A DNA stretch of 64,000 nt from Frigidibacter albus. Its GTDB lineage: Bacteria > Pseudomonadota > Alphaproteobacteria > Rhodobacterales > Rhodobacteraceae. Location: NCBI RefSeq assembly GCF_009908165.1, contig NZ_JAAAUC010000012.1:1-64000 (forward strand), written 5' to 3'. A program made the position numbers and the translations under genes. Positions 16,918 through 24,243 of the stretch are shown here, piece by piece (positions within the stretch are counted from its first letter, which is position 1; every line of letters begins with the position of its first letter). The notes beneath the pieces are model-generated. The model did not search any database and had not been told where the DNA came from. It saw only the letters and a list, made by a program, of their open reading frames with translations.

Positions 16918-17318
16918 GGGCCGCCCACCTCTTCACGGACGCCTGCCCTTTCCTCGACCCGTTCGGCAAGCGACTCGGCCCGGGCAGCGATCTCCGCCAG
17001 CGTGTCGACCAAAGACTGCGGGATCACCGGCACCTCGATGCGGGGCGGGTTCGCCTGCAGCTCGGCCAGCGCCGCCTCGGCCGCCTGTGCCCGCTCCTCG
17101 GTGGTGCGCACCTGATCCTCCATCGCGGCGGTTCGGTCGGCAAGCAGCAGCCCAGCCATCAGCAACATCCGCGATTCCGGCATCCGGCCGAGCTGGCCCA
17201 CAAGGCTCTGCGCCTCGGTGTCCAGCATCTGCGCGGCGGTGCGCAGGAAATGATCCTCGCCGTCCTGGCAGGCGACGTCGAATTCGCGTCCGCCGATGCT
17301 GATGCGCACTTCAGGCAT
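16914..17318 (-). CDS. zapA: Cell division protein ZapA
   Basis: A 134-residue protein. The N-terminal ZapA domain ([23 protein letters not shown] across two lines of the fold, residues 4-26) is followed by a helical coiled coil (about 60-100) and a C-terminal charged tail. ZapA bundles FtsZ protofilaments at the septum. It overlaps by 8 bases with the upstream coiled-coil gene and by 4 with the downstream lysozyme inhibitor gene, so all three form one operon. Confidence 0.88.
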   Translation of the reverse strand: MPEVRISIGGREFDVACQDGEDHFLRTAAQMLDTEAQSLVGQLGRMPESRMLLMAGLLLADRTAAMEDQVRTTEERAQAAEAALAELQANPPRIEVPVIPQSLVDTLAEIAARAESLAERVEERAGVREEVGGP

Positions 17319-17838
17319 GGGAGGCCTCCGTTTGATCGGGCGCCGGCTGGGGTGTCAGGAAGGGCTTCAGCTCGGCCAGGATCTCTTCCATCTCGGCGGC
17401 GTCCGAGGCGCGCAGCGCCCGCAGCGCCTCCAGCTCGGCCAGCATCGCCTTGTTGATCAGGTGCGGCTCAGGCAGCGCCGCCGCCATCGCCTCGCGCAGG
17501 GCCTGGGACGCATCGCTCAGCTGGGTATTGGCGCGGCGCAGCTTTGCGGCGTCGAGCCCGCCCGTCTCCAGCTGCGCGGTCAGCTTGGCGACCCGGCGTT
17601 CCAGCGCGCCGATGGTGCTGTCCTGCTTTTCCTTGATGGCGCGGACCCGTTCGACGAGCTGCGCATTGGCGGCGCGTTCCGACTCCAGCGCCTCGCGCAG
17701 GGCGATCACCTCGCCCGCATCGCCCGCCGGGGCCGGTTCGGGCGCAACGGCCACCGGCTGCGCCAGCGCCTCGACCCCGTGGCCGATCCGCTCCAGCGCC
17801 GCGGCGATCCGCCGTTCATACTCCGTGATGTCGCTCAT
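17311..17838 (-). CDS. Coiled-coil protein upstream of zapA, function unknown
   Basis: A 175-residue protein: a short N-terminal helix ([18 protein letters not shown]), an Ala/Pro linker, then a long heptad-rich coiled coil (residues about 45-105) and a Pro-rich C-terminus. There is no signal peptide. The start at 17838 follows GGGGAGAG. Its position directly before and overlapping zapA, and divergent from tkt, is typical of Rhodobacteraceae, and a link to division (ZapB-like or FtsZ-associated) is plausible by context only. Confidence 0.75.
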   Translation of the reverse strand: MSDITEYERRIAAALERIGHGVEALAQPVAVAPEPAPAGDAGEVIALREALESERAANAQLVERVRAIKEKQDSTIGALERRVAKLTAQLETGGLDAAKLRRANTQLSDASQALREAMAAALPEPHLINKAMLAELEALRALRASDAAEMEEILAELKPFLTPQPAPDQTEASHA

Positions 17839-18075
17839 CCGCTCTCTCCCCGTTCCGGGTGTCGTTCGGCCCGGCCTGCTGCCTGCTTGTCGCCGCCACC
17901 CCACGGGGGCGAATCGGCCTTGCCACGCCTTTTGGCGATCTTAGCGCATTCGCCGGGGCCTTTTACCCCCCTTTTCCCGCCGCCCCGGGGCCGCCGGCGG
18001 CTGCCCGCGCTTGAACTTGGGGCGGGGGCTGCTATTGAACGCGGGACCCGTTTCCCGCTGCCGAAGGATACCGCC

Positions 18076-20094
18076 TTGGATATCGCCACGCTCCGCGCGA
18101 CCTACCCCGACCACTGGATGAAGGCCGCCGCGCTGCGCGCGCTGGCGATGGATGCGGTTCAGGCCGCCAATTCCGGCCATCCAGGCCTGCCGATGGGCAT
18201 GGCCGATGTGGTGACGGTGCTGTTCGAGAAGCACCTGAAATTCGACGCCTCGGCCCCGCATTGGCCCGACCGCGACCGCTTCATCCTGTCGGCGGGCCAT
18301 GGCTCGATGCTGATCTACGGACTGCTGCACCTGTGCGGCGATGCGCAGGTCACGCTCGACCAGATCAAGTCCTTCCGGCAATGGGGCGCGCTGACCGCGG
18401 GCCATCCCGAGAACTTCCTTGTCGATGCGATCGAGACCACCACCGGCCCGCTGGGTCAGGGCATTGCCAACGCCGTGGGCATGGCGATTGCCGAGCAATC
18501 CTTGCAGGCGCGGTTCGGCAAGAAGATCGTGGATCACCGCACCTGGGTGCTGGCCGGTGATGGCTGCCTGATGGAAGGGATCAGCCAGGAGGCCATCGGC
18601 CTTGCCGGGATGCAGCAGCTGTCGAACCTGATCGTGCTGTGGGACAACAATGACATCACCATCGACGGCCGGGTGTCGGTATCCGACCGCACCGACCAGC
18701 GCGCGCGCTTTGCCGCCTCGGGCTGGACGGTGCTGTCTTGCGACGGCCATGACCCCGCCGATATCGACCGCGCGCTGACCGCGGCCAAGGAGGCCAGCGG
18801 CCCGGTGATGGTGGATTGCAAGACCATCATCGGGCTCGGCGCGCCGACCAAGGCCGACAGCTATCAGGCCCATGGCTCGCCGCTTGGCGACAAGGAGATC
18901 GCCGCGACCCGCGAGGTCTATGGCTGGCCCCATGCACCCTTCGAGATCCCGGCCGACATCGCCGCGGCCTGGAAGGCCATCGGCAAGCGCGGCGCCGCCG
19001 ACCGGGCGGAATGGCAGGAGCGGCTGAACGCCCTGTCGGCGAACAAGCGCGACGAGTTCCTGCGCCAGATGACCGGGGGGGCGCCGAAAAAGCTCGCCGC
19101 CGCGATCCGGGCGTTCAAGAAAGAGCACTCTGCCGCCGCCCCCAAGGTCGCCACCCGCAAGGCCAGCGAGATGGTCCTCGGCGCGGTGAATGACGCGGTG
19201 CCGGAAACCATCGGCGGCTCGGCCGACCTCACCGGGTCGAACCTGACCAAGACCAAGGATCTGGGCGTGTTCGGCCCGGACAACCGCAAGGGCCGCTACG
19301 TGCATTACGGCATCCGCGAGCATGGCATGGCGGCGGCGATGAACGGGCTGTGGCTGCATGGCGGGGTGCGGCCTTACGGTGGCACCTTCTTCTGCTTCAC
19401 CGATTATGCCCGCGGCGCGATGCGTCTGTCGGCGCTGATGGGCGCGCCGGTGGTCTATGTGATGACGCATGACTCCATCGGCCTTGGCGAGGATGGTCCC
19501 ACCCACCAGCCGGTCGAGCATCTGGCGATCTGCCGGGCGACGCCGAACACCTGGACCTTCCGCCCCGCCGACATCATCGAGACGGCCGAGGCCTGGGAGC
19601 TGGCGCTGAGCACCTCGGATACGCCCTCGGTGCTGGCCCTCAGCCGGCAGAACCTGCCGACGCTGCGCACCCAGCACAGCAACCAGAACCTGAGTGCCAA
19701 GGGCGCCTATGTGCTGGCGGAAGCCACCGGCAAGCGCCAGGCGATCCTGATGGCCAGCGGGTCCGAGGTGGAGATCGCCATGAACGCCCGCGCGGCGCTG
19801 GAGGCCGAGGGCATCGGCACCCGCGTCGTCTCGGTCCCCTGCATGGAGCTGTTCGCGGCGCAGGACGAGGGCTACCGCCGCAAGGTGCTGCCCGCCGGCC
19901 CGGTGCGCGTGGCGGTCGAAGCCGCGGTGCGGATGCCCTGGGACCGCTACCTGCTGGGAGAGCGCGGCAAAGAGAGCAAGGCCGGCTTCGTCGGGATGGA
20001 GGGCTTCGGCGCCTCGGCCCCGGCAGAGCGGCTGTATGCGGAGTTCGGGATCACGGCGGAAGCCGTGGCCGAGAAGGTCAAGGCGCTGCTGTAA
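18076..20094 (+). CDS. tkt: Transketolase
   Basis: A 672-residue thiamine-diphosphate enzyme of the pentose phosphate and Calvin cycles. Seen: [11 protein letters not shown] near residue 35, [13 protein letters not shown], the ThDP motif [13 protein letters not shown] followed by NNDITIDG, and the pyrimidine-domain signature [13 protein letters not shown]. The frame has no suitable ATG at the conserved N-terminus; a TTG at 18076 gives (M)[15 protein letters not shown] and has AAGGA seven bases upstream, so TTG is taken as the start. The next ATG would remove 14 conserved residues. Confidence 0.95.
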   Translation: MDIATLRATYPDHWMKAAALRALAMDAVQAANSGHPGLPMGMADVVTVLFEKHLKFDASAPHWPDRDRFILSAGHGSMLIYGLLHLCGDAQVTLDQIKSFRQWGALTAGHPENFLVDAIETTTGPLGQGIANAVGMAIAEQSLQARFGKKIVDHRTWVLAGDGCLMEGISQEAIGLAGMQQLSNLIVLWDNNDITIDGRVSVSDRTDQRARFAASGWTVLSCDGHDPADIDRALTAAKEASGPVMVDCKTIIGLGAPTKADSYQAHGSPLGDKEIAATREVYGWPHAPFEIPADIAAAWKAIGKRGAADRAEWQERLNALSANKRDEFLRQMTGGAPKKLAAAIRAFKKEHSAAAPKVATRKASEMVLGAVNDAVPETIGGSADLTGSNLTKTKDLGVFGPDNRKGRYVHYGIREHGMAAAMNGLWLHGGVRPYGGTFFCFTDYARGAMRLSALMGAPVVYVMTHDSIGLGEDGPTHQPVEHLAICRATPNTWTFRPADIIETAEAWELALSTSDTPSVLALSRQNLPTLRTQHSNQNLSAKGAYVLAEATGKRQAILMASGSEVEIAMNARAALEAEGIGTRVVSVPCMELFAAQDEGYRRKVLPAGPVRVAVEAAVRMPWDRYLLGERGKESKAGFVGMEGFGASAPAERLYAEFGITAEAVAEKVKALL

Positions 20095-20120
20095 GGGCGG
20101 GGCTGTCAAGGAATGGAGAG

Positions 20121-20147
20121 GGCCCCCTGCGTGGGGGCCTTTTTTTT
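20121..20147 (+). terminator. Rho-independent terminator after tkt
   Basis: GGCCCCC (20121-20127), GGGGGCC (20133-20139), then eight T. Confidence 0.93.
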
Positions 20148-20183
20148 GCGATTGGACGGGTCTGCCCGCAGGAGCGGAGGCCC

Positions 20184-20564
20184 TCAGCGCACCGTGACCG
20201 TGACGCAGCCCGAGAGCTTGCCCACCTGTGCGGGCGTCGTGTTGCGGATGCAGAACTTGTCGGCGCCCTTGAAACCGGCTGCAGGCGTGTAGACCAACCC
20301 ATCGGGTGCCAGCGTGATCGCGCCGGACTTTGGAGCTCTTGTCAGGGCCGTTTGGGTGGCGGGGGTTCTGACGCTTCCCGAAGAATCCATGAACGCCGGA
20401 TATGCGATCAGGCATGAGCCGTCGCTTGCGCCCATCTCGAACTTGCCGTCGCCCTTGCCGCTGGCCCAGCCTCGGCCAAGGCCGCCGCTGCATGCGGCAT
20501 GGGCGGCGGAGGTTGCCATTAGGCTGGCGATGAAAAAGGTGGTGACCAAGGTTTTGCGATGCAT
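20184..20564 (-). CDS. Secreted protein with a bacterial Ig-like/cadherin-type domain
   Basis: A 126-residue protein with a signal peptide (residues 1-24, ending AHAAC). The mature chain is Gly/Ser-rich and has four cysteines. Its C-terminal part, ITLAPDGLVYTPAAGFKGAD, matches the single repeat unit of 'tandem Ig-like' or cadherin-like domains found in large surface proteins. Here the unit occurs alone. GGAG precedes the ATG by six bases. No partner gene is evident. Confidence 0.7.
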   Translation of the reverse strand: MHRKTLVTTFFIASLMATSAAHAACSGGLGRGWASGKGDGKFEMGASDGSCLIAYPAFMDSSGSVRTPATQTALTRAPKSGAITLAPDGLVYTPAAGFKGADKFCIRNTTPAQVGKLSGCVTVTVR

Positions 20565-20662
20565 GGGAAGCTCCGGAAAAATGGGATGGGGGTAATCGGA
20601 CCTCCATCGTGCCAGAGCGGCGCAAACCCGCATAGATGATTCATGATTGGCCGCGGCGGCCC

Positions 20663-21634
20663 TCAAAGCCCCCTCGCAGCCTTCCCCGTCAGCGCAGCCA
20701 TCGCCGGTCCGATCACCTTGCCCACCACCGGGATCAGTGCAAGGCCAAGCGCCAGCCCGAGGATGCCATCGAACAGCGCGGTCACCGCCCAACGCGCCGC
20801 GCCCGCCGCGCCAGCGGCCGCTGCGGCGGCCATCTCGGCCATATGTTCGATCCAATGGGCAGGGCCGCTGATCCCGAACCCCTCCAGACCATGCACGATG
20901 ATCGACCCGCCGACCCAGATCATCGCCGCGGTGCCGACGGCCGACAGCACCTTCATGAACACCGGCATCCCCTTGACGATGCCGCGCCCGGTGGCGCGGG
21001 TGGCGGCCAGCCGTCCCCGGCTCGCCATATGCAGGCCGATGTCATCGGCCTTCACGATCAGCGCCACACCGCCATAGACCACCGCCGTAATGCCGATGCC
21101 GACGAGCGCCAGCACCGCCGCCTCGGTCCAGAGGCTGCTTTCGGGGATCGCGGACAGGGCGATGGTCATGATCTCGGCCGACAGGATGAAGTCGGTCTTG
21201 ATCGCGCCGGCGACCTTCTCGGCCTCGAGGTGCCCGGCATCGGCCACCGGCACGTCCAGCGGCACGTCGTGATGCGCCGGGGGGAACAGCCAGTGATGCA
21301 CCTTCTCGGCGCCCTCGAAGCACAGATAGCCGCCGCCCAGCATCAGCAGCGGGTTGATGGCCCAGGGCGCGAAGGTGGACAGGATCAGCGCCGCGGGCAG
21401 CAGGATCAGCAGCTTGTTGCGGATCGAGCCAAGGGCGATCTTGCCGACGATGGGCAATTCGCGCGCCGCCGGGAAGCCATGCACATACTTCGGCGTCACC
21501 GCGGCATCGTCGATCACCGCGCCCGCCGCCTTGGCCCCGGCCTTGGCCGCCTGCCCCGCCACATCGTCGAGCGAGGCCGCCGCCACCTTGGCAATCGTCG
21601 CCACATCATCGAGAAGCGCCAGCAATCCTGCCAT
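20663..21634 (-). CDS. DUF808 family membrane protein (YedI-like)
   Basis: A 323-residue integral membrane protein starting MAGLLALLDDVATIAK, the hallmark N-terminus of the DUF808 family (E. coli YedI). It has six or more hydrophobic segments, including LLILLPAALILSTFAPWAINPLLML and a C-terminal Ala/Gly-rich pair. The conserved central GGGYLCFEGAEKV and KTDFILSAEIMTIAL blocks are present. AAAGGA lies ahead of the start. Biochemical function is not established for the family. Confidence 0.88.
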   Translation of the reverse strand: MAGLLALLDDVATIAKVAAASLDDVAGQAAKAGAKAAGAVIDDAAVTPKYVHGFPAARELPIVGKIALGSIRNKLLILLPAALILSTFAPWAINPLLMLGGGYLCFEGAEKVHHWLFPPAHHDVPLDVPVADAGHLEAEKVAGAIKTDFILSAEIMTIALSAIPESSLWTEAAVLALVGIGITAVVYGGVALIVKADDIGLHMASRGRLAATRATGRGIVKGMPVFMKVLSAVGTAAMIWVGGSIIVHGLEGFGISGPAHWIEHMAEMAAAAAAGAAGAARWAVTALFDGILGLALGLALIPVVGKVIGPAMAALTGKAARGL

Positions 21635-21709
21635 CTGCCTGTCCTTTGTGCCCTGCGCGACCCTAGCCGATGCCCTGCCCGGCGCAAGGGGCGGCGCGCG
21701 GGGCCCTGC

Positions 21710-21741
21710 GTTAGCGCCAACAGGGGATGTTTTCGCTAACA
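21710..21741. promoter_or_regulatory. Two LacI-type palindromes upstream of gap 1 (CceR-like)
   Basis: GTTAGCGCCAAC (21710-21721) and TGTTTTCGCTAACA (21728-21741) share a TGTTnnCGnnAACA pattern. They lie 118-149 bases before the first gap gene. A related TGTTAGCGCAAACC lies at 23078 before the second. The pattern resembles operators of the LacI-family regulator of central carbon metabolism (CceR/AkgR) in Rhodobacter. Confidence 0.5.
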
Positions 21742-21858
21742 TCCTGATTCCGCGGGTTTTCTGCCTCTGCACACGTTGGTATACGAATCCTGAACAGGAC
21801 CGGCGCGACCCTTCCGCGCCATGCGACTCAGAACAACCCATTAGCGGGAGCGCGCGAT

Positions 21859-22863
21859 ATGACCGTCACCATCGGGATCAACGGCTTTGGCCGCATCGGG
21901 CGCTGCACGCTGGCGCATATCGCCGAGGCTGCACGCAACGATGTGCAGGTGGTCAAGATCAACGCCACCGGCCCCATCGAGACCAACGCCCACCTGCTGA
22001 AATACGATTCGGTGCATGGCCGCTTCCCCGGGCAGGTGCGCGTCTCGGGCAACACGCTCGACCTTGGCCGCGGGCCCATCGAGGTGATGTCGACCTACAA
22101 CCCGGAAGAACTGGACTGGGAAGGCTGCGACGTGGTGCTGGAATGCACCGGCAAGTTCAACGATCGTGACGCCGCCGCCATCCACCTGACCCGCGGCGCC
22201 AAGCGGGTGCTGGTGTCGGCCCCCGCCAAGAACGCTGACAAGACCGTGGTCTACGGCGTCAACCACCGCAGCCTGACCGCCGAGCATCTGGTGGTGTCGA
22301 ACGGCAGCTGCACCACCAACTGCCTCGCGCCGCTGGCCAAGGTGCTGAACGACGCCATCGGCATCGAGCGCGGGATCATGACCACCATCCACAGCTACAC
22401 GGGCGACCAGCCGACGCTGGACCGCCGCCACAGCGACCTCTACCGCGCCCGCGCCGCCGCGATGGCGATGATCCCCACCTCGACCGGCGCCGCGAAGGCC
22501 ATTGGCGAGGTGCTGCCCGAGCTGAAGGGCCGGCTCGACGGCTCGGCGATCCGGGTGCCGACCCCCAACGTCTCGGCCGTGGACCTGACCTTCGAGGCGG
22601 GCCGCGAGGTGACGGTGGAAGAGGTCAACCGCGTGGTGCGCGAGGCGGCGGCCGGCTACATGGGCATGGTGCTGTCCTATGATCCGGAACCCAAGGTTTC
22701 GATCGACTTCAATCACACACCCTATTCGTCTATCTTCGCCCCGGACCAGACCAAGGTCGTCGGCGGGCGCACCGTCCGCGTGCTGGCATGGTATGACAAT
22801 GAATGGGGTTTCTCCTGCCGGATGGCCGATGTGGCCGGGGCGATGGGGCGGCTCCTGCACTGA
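21859..22863 (+). CDS. gap: Type I glyceraldehyde-3-phosphate dehydrogenase (first of tandem pair)
   Basis: A 334-residue enzyme converting glyceraldehyde-3-phosphate to 1,3-bisphosphoglycerate. Seen: [12 protein letters not shown] at the N-terminus, the catalytic SCTTNCLAP (Cys near residue 153) and the C-terminal [12 protein letters not shown]. It differs from the second copy in the nucleotide-binding region (INATGPIETN versus [10 protein letters not shown]) and in the C-terminal third. Which copy serves glycolysis, gluconeogenesis or the Calvin cycle cannot be told from sequence alone. GCGGGAGCG precedes the start. Confidence 0.95.
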   Translation: MTVTIGINGFGRIGRCTLAHIAEAARNDVQVVKINATGPIETNAHLLKYDSVHGRFPGQVRVSGNTLDLGRGPIEVMSTYNPEELDWEGCDVVLECTGKFNDRDAAAIHLTRGAKRVLVSAPAKNADKTVVYGVNHRSLTAEHLVVSNGSCTTNCLAPLAKVLNDAIGIERGIMTTIHSYTGDQPTLDRRHSDLYRARAAAMAMIPTSTGAAKAIGEVLPELKGRLDGSAIRVPTPNVSAVDLTFEAGREVTVEEVNRVVREAAAGYMGMVLSYDPEPKVSIDFNHTPYSSIFAPDQTKVVGGRTVRVLAWYDNEWGFSCRMADVAGAMGRLLH

Positions 22864-22893
22864 AGGAGCCCGGGGGGCCACGCGCCCCCGACC

Positions 22894-23037
22894 ATGACCA
22901 ACGCTATCGCCATCGCGCTTGGGGCGCTGATCCTGCTGATCTTCATCGTGGACGCGCTCGCCTTCGGCGGCACCTTGCCGGTGTTCATCGGCCTCAAGCT
23001 GGCAAACCTCATCGAGTATCTCGCCTTCTGGCGATAG
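22894..23037 (+). CDS. 47-residue membrane microprotein between the gap genes
   Basis: A short open frame, ATG to TAG, starting MTNAIAIALGALILLIFIVD and ending LIEYLAFWR. One hydrophobic helix (residues 4-19) is followed by a second weaker one and an aromatic C-terminus. It starts 31 bases after the first gap stop. I recall short proteins of this shape ending in a WxxFWR-like motif next to gap in other Rhodobacterales; this is memory, not a search result. Function is unknown; it may be a small inner-membrane protein co-expressed with gap. Confidence 0.7.
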   Translation: MTNAIAIALGALILLIFIVDALAFGGTLPVFIGLKLANLIEYLAFWR

Positions 23038-23077
23038 TGCGGCTAGGCTCCGGTTGAGCTTTTCCGCGCTATCAAGC

Positions 23078-23091
23078 TGTTAGCGCAAACC
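23078..23091. promoter_or_regulatory. CceR-like palindrome upstream of gap 2
   Basis: TGTTAGCGCAAACC, one mismatch from a TGTTnnCGnnAACA palindrome, 52-65 bases before the second gap start. It matches the pair of sites ahead of the first gap gene. Confidence 0.45.
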
Positions 23092-23142
23092 TGCGGGGCC
23101 GGACGGGCATCCGCATACCGGCTGCGTGGCCAGAGGAGATGG

Positions 23143-24147
23143 ATGATGACGGTAAAGGTGGCAATCAACGGTTTTGGCCGGATCGGGCGCAACGTGCTGC
23201 GCGCAATCGTGGAATCCGGGCGCACCGATATCGAGGTGGTGGCGATCAACGATCTGGGCCCGGTGGAAACCAACGCCCACCTGATCCGCTTTGATTCGGT
23301 CCATGGCCGCTTCCCCGGCGAGGTGACGACGACCGCGACCAGCATCGACGTGGGCCGCGGCCCCATCGAGGTGACGGCGCTGCGCAACCCGGCCGAACTG
23401 CCCTGGGGCGGTGTCGACATCGTGCTGGAATGCACCGGCATCTTCACCGACCGCGACAAGGCGGCGATCCACCTGGAAAACGGCGCCAGCCGGGTTCTGG
23501 TCTCGGCCCCTTCGAACGGCGCCGACAAGACCATCGTGTTCGGGGTGAACCATGACACGCTGACCGCCGCCGACACCATCGTCTCGAACGCCAGCTGCAC
23601 CACCAATTGTCTCGCCCCGGTGGCGCAGGTGCTGCATGACAGCATCGGCATCGTGAAGGGCTTCATGACCACCATCCACAGCTATACCGGCGACCAGCCG
23701 ACGCTGGACACGATGCACAAGGACCTCTACCGCGGCCGCGCGGCTGCGCTGAGCATGATCCCCACCTCGACCGGCGCCGCCAAGGCCGTGGGTCTGGTAC
23801 TGCCCCAGCTGAAGGGCAAGCTCGACGGCGTCGCGATCCGGGTGCCCACCCCGAACGTGTCGGTCGTGGACCTGACCTTCGAGGCGGCGCGGGAAACCAC
23901 CGTGGAAGAGATCAACGAGGCGATCAAGGCCGCCGCCGCTGGCCGGCTGAAGGGCATCCTGGGCGTGACCGCGCTGCCGAACGTGTCGATCGACTTCAAC
24001 CACGACCCCCACAGCTCCACCTTCGCGCTGGACCAGACCCGGGTGATGGAGGGCACGTTCTGCCGGATCCTGACCTGGTATGACAACGAATGGGGCTTCT
24101 CCAACCGGATGAGCGACACCGCCGTGGCGATGGGCAAGCTGATCTGA
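23143..24147 (+). CDS. gap: Type I glyceraldehyde-3-phosphate dehydrogenase (second of tandem pair)
   Basis: A 334-residue paralogue of the gene at 21859. It shows [12 protein letters not shown], the catalytic [11 protein letters not shown] and [12 protein letters not shown]. Asp in AINDLGP fits classical NAD-dependent enzymes, whereas the first copy has INATGP, so the two may differ in cofactor preference (inference). GAGGAG lies upstream, and either of two adjacent ATGs (23143 or 23146) may be used. It has its own upstream palindrome, so separate regulation is likely. Confidence 0.95.
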   Translation: MMTVKVAINGFGRIGRNVLRAIVESGRTDIEVVAINDLGPVETNAHLIRFDSVHGRFPGEVTTTATSIDVGRGPIEVTALRNPAELPWGGVDIVLECTGIFTDRDKAAIHLENGASRVLVSAPSNGADKTIVFGVNHDTLTAADTIVSNASCTTNCLAPVAQVLHDSIGIVKGFMTTIHSYTGDQPTLDTMHKDLYRGRAAALSMIPTSTGAAKAVGLVLPQLKGKLDGVAIRVPTPNVSVVDLTFEAARETTVEEINEAIKAAAAGRLKGILGVTALPNVSIDFNHDPHSSTFALDQTRVMEGTFCRILTWYDNEWGFSNRMSDTAVAMGKLI

Positions 24148-24173
24148 GCTGCGCCCGCATCTGAGCCAAATAT

Positions 24174-24206
24174 TTCGCGCCGGTAACGAAAACTTATCGG
24201 CGCGAA
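24174..24206. terminator. 9-bp hairpin after gap 2
   Basis: TTCGCGCCG (24174-24182) and CGGCGCGAA (24198-24206) are exact complements, followed by GGTTTTCC. It is a weak terminator or 3' stabiliser. Confidence 0.55.
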
Positions 24207-24243
24207 GGTTTTCCGGCGCCCCTATCCAAGCTACTGATGACGC

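Noticed and set aside
17941-20625. An 894-codon minus-strand open frame opposite tkt
   Set aside because: Shadow of transketolase; no recognisable motif, and it crosses the tkt terminator.
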